A stretch of 64,000 bases of DNA from Chamaelirium japonicum (taxonomy: Eukaryota; Streptophyta; Magnoliopsida; Liliales; Melanthiaceae), in NCBI GenBank assembly GCA_947650365.1, contig CANTAL010000673.1, forward strand, positions 1 to 64,000. Reading direction: 5' to 3'. The notes under the pieces are model-generated. The model worked only from the letters and a program-made list of their open reading frames with translations. It did not search any database and had not been told where the DNA came from. The translations under genes were made by a program, and so were the position numbers. Shown here piece after piece: positions 52,711 to 64,000 of this stretch (position 1 is the first letter of the stretch; every line of letters starts with the position of its first letter).

Positions 52711-53105
52711 TAACTGTTTCTTTCCTTCATGTTCATTTTTATAATGATGTTTCTTGGGAATTAATGTGTAGCTCACTACTAGCCATGTGATATACCTTTG
52801 TTGTGCAGAAATGAATTTGCATATCGTTTAACATGATATTTTTTTATGAATGATAATGTTGAGCTGTAATGCGGCTGCAAGCGCATTGAGTGTCTAATTG
52901 ACCAATATTTAACTGTTTTGTTCCTTCATGTTCATTTTTATAATGATGTTTCTTGGGAATTAATGTGTAGCTCACTACTAGCCATGTGATATACCTTTGT
53001 TGTGTAGAAATGAATTTGCAGATCTTTTAACATGATATTTTTTATGAATAATTATGTTGAGCTGTAATTCAGCTGCAAGCGCATTGAATGTCTAATTGAC
53101 CAATA
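52711..53105 (+). repeat. Tandem duplication of about 199 bp
   Basis: TAACTGTTTC..CCTTCATGTTCATT to ..GTCTAATTGACCAATAT is present at 52,711-52,909 and again from 52,910, with few differences. It is in the putative FIO1 intron 4. Confidence 0.9.
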
Positions 53106-54436
53106 TGACAGTCCAAGATGTCACATGAAAGTAAGTAAACCTGCAGGAAATGAAGACCTTCGAGATAGCTTTGAAGTTTGAACCTAGCAGCCTGTCTCAA
53201 TTACGATTTCATCCGGCATTAGTCTGGGAAGATAGATAGGCTACTGATTATCACCTTGTTTTATCACATGTACTCTTCCTCTTGTTAATGGTACAAAAAT
53301 CTCTTTTTGATCACCTTCCCAAGAAATATGCCTTTCGGTGAACACATAATGTTTGCCTTCTTGACTTTATTCTGAATCATTTACTCTTATTTCTTTAATC
53401 ATGTTTTCACACAACCATAATCCAACCACGTGTTGGGATTTCCTGTAGGACTGAGGCATGTTTCCCACCTATTTGCTTAAGAGAGAAGGCTCTGGTTCCT
53501 ATAATTCTTCAAGAGATAACAATGAATAGGTCAAGTTCCAAGCTCGAGGTGGAGCGTATCCAATAGGATCGATAACTTGTCTCTGTCTCAGGCATTGACT
53601 GAGAATTCAGTGAAGCATTTGGAGTTTGATACTTTGACTTGAGGCATGTTAGTGTGACTCGTATATGTTCGGCAGATTAAATCTGTACTGCATGGTTGGA
53701 CAAAAATTTGGTGAAACGTTGCGGCTTGAGAGCCATTTCCTCATAAAAGTGCCTTCATATTTTTTATTAGAGCAACTATTTTACATAGCAATTGCATTAG
53801 GCACAATCCTCAATACTTCTCTGAGCTATTTTTAGATTAACATGTACTAATGTGAAGATCGAGGATGAAGAAAGACCCAAATGTTGTTGTCCATGCTTAC
53901 TCTCCCATAAGTAAAGGCACTGTTGTGGATGGTTCCCAGGCCAATGAGATGGTGTTAAAGAGAAGACTAGTGAAGGGTAGTTGTAGGGTAACATTGATTC
54001 CTGAAGGTTCAATGAAAAAGAGTACTTATATAAATTTCTGATTCACCGATTGCAGAAATGGACTAGACAATAGTGACCATTTGGAACTTTTAGTCTATGG
54101 CATAAATGAATATATATCGTGTTATGTTCAAATTATAAACATGTGTTATAGCTACACCCCCTATTAACGGTGGGACTATTCTTATGAAATCAATATGGCC
54201 GATAAGGCCATTTAGTTTAGGACTACACTGCTGCACTATGGGATTCTGTAGAAATTAGTGAAAGTACATGTAGTAAAGCTCAAGAAAATATCATTTCTTA
54301 GGATATTGAAGTTAATCTACTGCAATAACATAACGATTGGTGAATTTATGGTAGGAGTCAAGATCCCAGGCATCAGATAATTAGATCAAATCTGCTCCGA
54401 CCAATAAAACCATTTGTGGAACAAAGAATAACATAA

Positions 54437-54504
<68 letters not shown>

Positions 54505-55151
54505 ATGTTTTACGAACCCTGTTTTAGGGCGATAAAAACTAAACTACTACTTAGTACTCATTGATGGCTAATCGCCATTCACAAGGCAGCATTGGGCCAT
54601 ATACCGTGGGTCCAGTTACCTAATAAAGTAAACATAAAATAAACTCGAGAGACTTAGCCCTTTTTGGGAGATGCTTTTGAGCTCTAGCCCCGACAGCATC
54701 ATTTGAGCTTTAACCCCTCCCGAAAAGACACCTTTTACATCAAAACCCCCAACAGCCAATGTTGACTTTTCAATCCCTTACAAATGACAAAATTACCCTT
54801 ACTTCACTGCAGTACAATACCAATTCGGTTGGGAGTATCAATTCGGTTACTACAGTGTGGTATCGATTATAAAACATCCTTTTTGAGAATATGAATAATG
54901 AAGAAACATGAGTTTACTAAACATTTAACTTGTCACATCTAGGACCAATATTCTGCACAAAACTAACCCAACCAAAAACCTTTAGAAAGGGAGAATAAGC
55001 AAGAACCTAAGAATTTTGACATTGTAAGGAGATTAACCATTCATGATATTTGAAGGCATCTAATTTATCAAAAATAGAAAAACAAATTCATATCATGGAA
55101 ATAGATAGACCCTACTCTTATAGTTTATATGTAATGCATATCATGGACATG
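53106..55151 (+). other. Putative FIO1 intron 4: no exon recognised
   Basis: AT-rich sequence. A (GA)n tract occupies 54,441-54,503. An open stretch near 53,152 (MKTFEIALKFEPSS) does not match the expected FIO1 continuation. Nothing else was recognised. Confidence 0.5.

Positions 55152-56249
<1,098 letters not shown>

Positions 56250-56325
<76 letters not shown>
56250..56325. repeat. (TA)n microsatellite
   Basis: About 76 bp of TA dinucleotide. Confidence 0.95.
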
Positions 56326-56329
<4 letters not shown>

Positions 56330-56704
56330 CAGGATCGGATGACCCAGCAAATTTTGACCCAGCAAATAACCCAACACCCTTTGATGCACCTAGAGGTTTT
56401 AGAATGGGCTGATTTTTTGTAGGTATGTTGTCTATGGTATGTTGATCATCCTCACAAAAAATAGCCTATTCTAAAACCTCTAGGTGCATTAAATGCGCTC
56501 TTCAAATCAACAGTTAAAACTAACAGTCGAAAACCGTTGATTTGAAGATCACATTTGATGCACCAAGAGGTTTTAGAATGGGCTGATTTTTTGTGACGAT
56601 GATCAACATACCATAGACAACATGTCTACAAAAAATCAGCCCATTCTAAAACCTCTAGGTGCATCAAAGGGTGCTGGGTTATTGCTGGGTCATCCGATCC
56701 TGAC

Positions 56705-56706
<2 letters not shown>
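56326..56706. mobile_element. Foldback element, family U
   Basis: The ends are GGGTCAGGATCGGATGACCC and inverse. Four GAGGTTTTAGAATGGGCTGA arms surround loops containing GTTGATCATCCTCAC and a centre with paired AACAGTTAAAAC and GAAAACCGTTGATTTG. (TA)n lies on both sides. The ends resemble family V. Confidence 0.8.

Positions 56707-56793
<87 letters not shown>
56707..56793. repeat. (TA)n microsatellite
   Basis: About 86 bp of TA dinucleotide. From 56,794 to 57,040 nothing is seen. Confidence 0.95.
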
Positions 56794-56794
<1 letters not shown>

Positions 56795-57040
56795 CATGGC
56801 ACGGCGGTCTACATGCTGCCTAGACAAAATGGAACAACTTGCTGACTAGACAAAAATGAACGGATAGATTTGATCATCATCTCTTGATCTAACCATAGAG
56901 TGGGACTCATCCCTTCACTTCTTCACAAGGGAAGTCCCTCAATTAATACATAATTAATTGGCTCACAAAGAAGGCAACCCAATCACTGTAAATCCCTCAC
57001 GAAAATCACTCTCAAATCTCAATTAATATAAGAATCTTTA

Positions 57041-57293
57041 GAGTAAATTACACTTTGCCCCCTGAAGTTTAGCTTAAAAACACTAAACCCTCTTATAGCT
57101 ATAAAACAACATTTTGCCCCCTCCAATTCAGTTTCGATCAGATAAAAATCACCAAACAAGGAAATTATGTAGTTGACAAAAGGGTGTATTGTGCTAACAT
57201 TTCAAACTTTAGGGAGCGATTTGGAACAAAATAAACTACATGGGAGTTAAGTGATTTTGAGCAAAACTACAGAGGGGCAAAGTGTAATTTATC
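57041..57293. mobile_element. MITE with TAAATTACACTTTGCC ends, uninterrupted
   Basis: The ends GAGTAAATTACACTTTGCC and ..GGCAAAGTGTAATTTATCC are inverted. The flanks share AATCTTT (7 bp, 7 of 9 in register), compatible with a Mutator-size 9-bp duplication that has drifted. It is the complete counterpart of 63-1,244 and is non-coding. Confidence 0.7.
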
Positions 57294-57974
57294 CTAATCT
57301 TTGGAAAATTTTATTCATACCCCAAAAATCTGTAACTAGCCCTGTCTCCCTATCGACCCTTTAATACCAACATTGTCCTTTTCTTTTGTACCCCAAACCT
57401 CAAAGCCCTAACTTAGCATATTTTGTACCCCCAACCCAACCCAACCCAACCCAAGTTATGTTTGAACTTCCTTAGCCCTAGCCTAATCCGTCGGGTTGGC
57501 CAGGTTGTGTGGGATGGGTTGATCGGCCTCAATATGGTAGAGGAGAAATAATTCGGATTGGACTCGGGTTGGGTTCAGGTTAGACCGCCCAAATTTGGGT
57601 TGGGTTCGGGTTGGGCTCAGGTTGGGTTCCGGTTGGCCCGCCCAAGTTGCAACCCTACGTCTACCTTCAAGTAGGGGTGGCAATGGGTCGGGTCGGGTCG
57701 GGTCGGTTAAGACATAGGTATAAGGGCAAAACACCCAACCCGAACCCGACCCGTTTAATAAACGGGTCAAAAACTTAAACCCAAACCCGACCCGACCCGT
57801 TTAACCCGTTTACTAAACGGGTCGGTCGGGTTGGCTACCAAAATAGCCCTGTGATTTGGTTACCTCACTCACGGCCAACATACCCACCATTTAGGCCCGG
57901 CCCATTATGAAAAATAATAAATAAAAAAGGCCTCATTTAGAATTTTCGCCTTAGACCTCAGTTTGTATCGAGAC
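57294..57974. repeat. CCCAA/GGGTC-rich low-complexity region
   Basis: Tandem CCAACC (57,430-57,455), GGGTTGGGTTCGG (about 57,560-57,640) and GGGTCGGGTCGG (57,685-57,715) runs, plus CGGGTC/GACCCG words to about 57,835. GGGGTGGCAATGGGTC at 57,675 looks like a plant hAT tip, but no partner end was found. Confidence 0.5.
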
Positions 57975-58206
57975 GGCCCTGCTCTCTCTCTCTCTCTCTC
58001 TCTCTCTCCCCCCCCCCCCCGGGGTAGCGGAGTTGGGGTTGGTTGGTCGCACCGAAGGCTCCCGCTTTGTGCCAATTGGCACGGGCATGCCGAAGGCGGT
58101 CAGGTGTATTGTCGTCGCATACGACGGTGGGGGTGGTGATGCCCGGGGGGTGTGTTGCCGCCGAAGGCGGCCCGCTGCAGTGCCGACAGGCACGGGCATG
58201 CACTAG
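57975..58206 (+). mobile_element. Helitron 3' portion
   Basis: It ends GGCACGGGCATGCACTAG before a host T. GCCGCCGAAGGCGGC and GTGCCAATTGGCAC palindromes lie upstream, matching the ends at 18,905 and 42,215. It begins with a (TC)n and C-run; no 5' tip was found. Confidence 0.5.
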
Positions 58207-58216
58207 TATATATATA

Positions 58217-58461
58217 GGGAAAAGGTTTGGTGAACTTGAGTTCACTAATGAATGGTGAAACATGGTTTATATTGCTCAATGTGTCCACTAAAAAGACATA
58301 AAGCAAGTAAGAGGGGATAGACATTTAAGAGGGTTCGAACACTGAAAAGACATAAAGCAAAAAAGTTAAAGAGGGTTGAATACTTTCTCTGGACACGTGG
58401 CAGCTTCTCTATTCAAGTTCACCATTTGAACGGTGAACTTGAGTTCAACTTCCTGAGCCCC
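58217..58461. mobile_element. Foldback element, family C, copy 2
   Basis: It starts GGGAAAAGGTTTGGTGAAC after TATATA. The right end repeats GGTGAACTTGAGTTCAAC in inverse orientation before CCCCATATATA. The interior matches 11,234-11,456. Confidence 0.7.
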
Positions 58462-58470
58462 ATATATAAG

Positions 58471-59159
58471 TTCAGGGTTGCCGGTTGACCCATTATTCTT
58501 TGGCTTATTTGACCCATCATCCTAATCATTGAATTTAGGTCTTAGATGATCAACATACCATTGATAGCACCTATATAAAAAATCAACACATTCTAAAACC
58601 CATAGTTACCAAGTCAGAAGTCGGGAAAAAATCGGATAGGGAAGAAGTCGGAAAAATCAAGAAAAAGTCGGAATGTCGTGAAAGAGTCGGGAAACAATGA
58701 TTAGGATGATGGGAAACAAACGATAGAATTTTAGAACATATTTATATATAGATGTTACAATAGGTTTTTTTACTAATACATGGCAGGATTAAAACATAAT
58801 TAATCGGGATTAAAAGGTGTAAATCCGGACTAAAACGTGAAAATCGTGACTTTTTCAAAAAATCGGGAAATAGTCGTGTAAAGAACGTTTACTGAATAAG
58901 CCGTGTTTTAATCGAGATTTTTTCAAAAAATTGGAGTTTTTGGTTACAGAGCTAAAACCTCTAGGTGCATCAAATGTGATTCAAATCAACGGTTGACGGT
59001 CGAAAAAGCTTATAACATTTGATGGCCCTAGAGGTCGTAGAATCTACTAAAATTTTGACGGTATGCTATCTATGGTATGTTAATCATCCTAAAAAAAACT
59101 CAGCAAATTCTAAGACCCGAATCCATCGATTAGGATGATGGGTCATCCGTTCCTGACCC
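58471..59159. mobile_element. Foldback element, family V, with nested hAT
   Basis: The outer arms share GACCCATCATCCTAATC and its inverse, and the right tip is ..CCGTTCCTGACCC, close to family U. The left half of the shared core is split by the element at 58,601-58,951; the right half retains CTAGAGGTCGTAGAATCTAC and its inverse. (TA)n follows. Confidence 0.65.
58601..58951. mobile_element. Small hAT-like element with 8-bp TSD
   Basis: It begins CATAGTTACCAAGTCAG and ends ..TTTTTGGTTACAGAG. It is flanked by the exact duplications CTAAAACC (58,593-58,600 and 58,952-58,959), which interrupt an arm of family V. GTCGGGAAAAAATCGG-like words match the element at 31,296-32,766. It is non-coding. 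Confidence 0.8.
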
Positions 59160-59173
59160 ATATATATATATAT

Positions 59174-59360
59174 AGAGAGAGAGAAAACGGGAGGTGAGCT
59201 GCCAGCCTAAATGCTCATTTGAGCTGTCACCGACAGCCGTCCGATCCCAATGATCGGACCGTCCCTTAAAAAAAAAAAAAAAAAAAAAAAACAGCTGTTA
59301 ACACAGCTGTGTTACCCATCCCCTCTCCCTCTCTCTCTCTCTGCCTAGCCCGAACCACCG
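59174..59360. mobile_element. Half of a GC-core foldback element (family L)
   Basis: ACGGGAGGTGAGCTGCCAGC, then GCCGTCCGATC..GATCGGACCGTCC, an A-run, CAGCTGT words and (TC)n follow the same order as the left half of the element at 60,359. No right arm is present before family K copy 3 begins. Confidence 0.5.
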
Positions 59361-59509
59361 ACCCCCTCCGGTATGCGGTACGTGCGGCATCGCACCGCAG
59401 CCGTCTGATGCATGCGCTGCATGCATGCGATGCACTCAGCGGTGCATCAGACGGCTGCGGTGCGGTGCCGCACTTACCGCATGCCGCATTATAGCATCTC
59501 TCTCCCCCC

Positions 59510-59510
<1 letters not shown>
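59361..59510. mobile_element. Palindromic element, family K, copy 3
   Basis: The arms GTACGTGCGGCATCGCACCG and CAGCCGTCTGATGCATGCG fold on their inverses. The right tip is GCCGCATTATAGCAT. The left tip is lost at the junction with family L. Confidence 0.65.
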
Positions 59511-59578
<68 letters not shown>

Positions 59579-59581
<3 letters not shown>

Positions 59582-59725
59582 GCATGGTATAATGTGGCAT
59601 GCGGTAAGTGCGGTACCACACCGCAGCTCACTGATGCATCCGCTGTGTGTGTCGCATGCACGCAGCGGTGCATTAGACGGTTGTAGTGCAGTGCCGCACT
59701 TACCGCATGCCGCATTATAGCATGC

Positions 59726-59728
<3 letters not shown>
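59579..59728. mobile_element. Palindromic element, family K, copy 4
   Basis: The ends GGGGCATGGTATAATGTGGC and ..GCCGCATTATAGCATGCCCC are nearly perfect inverses. The arms are more diverged than in copies 1-3. (TA)n lies on both sides (59,529-59,578 and 59,729-59,808). Confidence 0.75.
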
Positions 59729-59808
<80 letters not shown>

Positions 59809-59810
<2 letters not shown>

Positions 59811-60192
59811 AAATGGGAAATGAGCTGCCAGTTATTTTGGTGAAATGGGCAGCCACCCATTTGAAGCCCTTAGGAGTTTTAGAATGTGCTGATTTTTTGT
59901 GAGCATAAACATCTTATCTTTGATAGAACACCCACAAAAAATCAGCACATTCTAAAACTCCTAGGGGCATCAAATGTTAGAAGTTTTATCGAGCGTCCGT
60001 TGTAACTGTTAATCTGAAATATAACATTTGATGCCCCTAGAAGTTTTAGAATGTGCTGATTTTTCGTGGGTGTTCTATCTAAGGTAAGATTCTTATGCTC
60101 ACAAAAAATCAGTACATTCTAAGACTCCTAGAGGCATCAAATGGGTGGCTGCCCATTTCGTCGAAATAAACCGCTAGCCTATACCCCGTATC
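59809..60192. mobile_element. Foldback element, family M
   Basis: The outer arms share GAAATGGGCAGCCACCCATTTGA-type sequence in inverse. Four TAGGAGTTTTAGAATGTGCTG arms, TCTTATCTTTGATAGAACACC-like loops and a GAGCGTCCGTTGTAAC centre place it in the shared-core superfamily. The left border is (TA)n and the right border is a short (TC)n. Confidence 0.7.
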
Positions 60193-60199
60193 CTCTCTC

Positions 60200-63480
<3,281 letters not shown>

Positions 63481-64000
63481 GGTGGCAAGAGTGCCCTCAG
63501 AGGTATGCTGTGGCTATTCTTTAATATGGGGGTGCCCACAAGAAGGCACGAGATTTTTTTAATCTCGTGTGTGCTTCTTTTGGTCGTGCTAATAGGGCGT
63601 CGCGACCTTCTTGCACGGATAGGAAAAGGGGGGAGGCCAATTGCTTCACGCAGAGGAGGAGAAAGAAAAAGAGAGAGAAAGAGAGCAGATGCCACTTCTC
63701 CTTCCTCTTTCTTGTTCTTCTCCTTCATGAGGAAACAAAGAGACTTGAGGGGAAGGCTGAGTACTTCTTTCACGCGTGAAATCTCAATCTTCTTTGTCGA
63801 TTGCTCGTACAAATAGTTAGGGTTTGAGAGAGATGGTGGGGAAGAAGAGAAGAAGGGGGTGAAGAACCGGAGTCCACCGAATTCGAGGAATCCACCTTTG
63901 CTCAATCCAATCTAAGATTAAAGATGCTCACAAGTAGTTTCATTTTTTTTCTTCATATAATCAATCATGATATAAAAGAACCAATGACTTTATATAAGAG
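63481..64000. other. No feature recognised
   Basis: Mixed sequence with a purine-rich patch at 63,640-63,700 and short frames in several phases. None was recognised. Confidence 0.5.

Noticed and set aside
53152-53240. A FIO1 exon (MKTFEIALKFEPSS..)
   Set aside because: It does not resemble the expected FIO1 continuation, is in a different phase and soon meets a stop.

Overview
The window is nuclear DNA of a flowering plant. Two spliced host genes carry it. One is a BRE/BRCC45 homologue on the minus strand, 12 exons over 29.7 kb (34,236 down to 4,526). The other is a FIONA1/METTL16 U6 m6A methyltransferase on the plus strand, whose first four exons lie at 48,441-52,668. A single-exon, very GC-rich secreted lectin-like gene (40,777-41,781) lies between them. 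Its strong GC bias slightly favours a monocot, but the sequence does not settle the lineage.

Most of the rest is transposable elements, many inside host introns. Helitron ends, a hAT element, LTR and LINE remnants and MITEs fill 1-4.5 kb. BRE intron 9 (6.4-16.7 kb) holds a hAT element and then a dense array of palindromic foldback elements, nearly all bordered by (TA)n or (TC)n microsatellites. Intron 7 holds two abutting Helitrons and an F-box pseudogene. Intron 5 holds an apparently complete autonomous hAT (20,940-25,180) with perfect 8-bp target duplications and an open two-exon transposase. Intron 3 holds two non-autonomous relatives of that hAT. One carries a perfect 36-bp hairpin; the other has captured part of a multiple-C2-domain (MCTP/QUIRKY-type) gene.

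From 34.7 to 40 kb lie LTR-retrotransposon fossils. At 42.2-45.5 kb a putative 3.3-kb Helitron contains a purine-only minisatellite and a gene scrap. The FIO1 gene follows; its intron 3 holds a Ty3/gypsy fossil, and its last exons lie outside the window or are lost. From 55.1 to 61.4 kb a second foldback/(TA)n array repeats the families seen in BRE intron 9. The window ends in another LTR fossil.

The main discoveries are: (i) a TA-microsatellite-associated foldback superfamily that shares a four-arm hairpin core but has different termini; (ii) a second foldback class with GC-rich cores; (iii) a Pack-hAT-like gene capture next to its likely autonomous parent; (iv) several fully resolved nested insertions with exact 8-bp target duplications. 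Splice structures were derived by hand from GT-AG sites, reading phase and remembered family conservation; no alignment was run.
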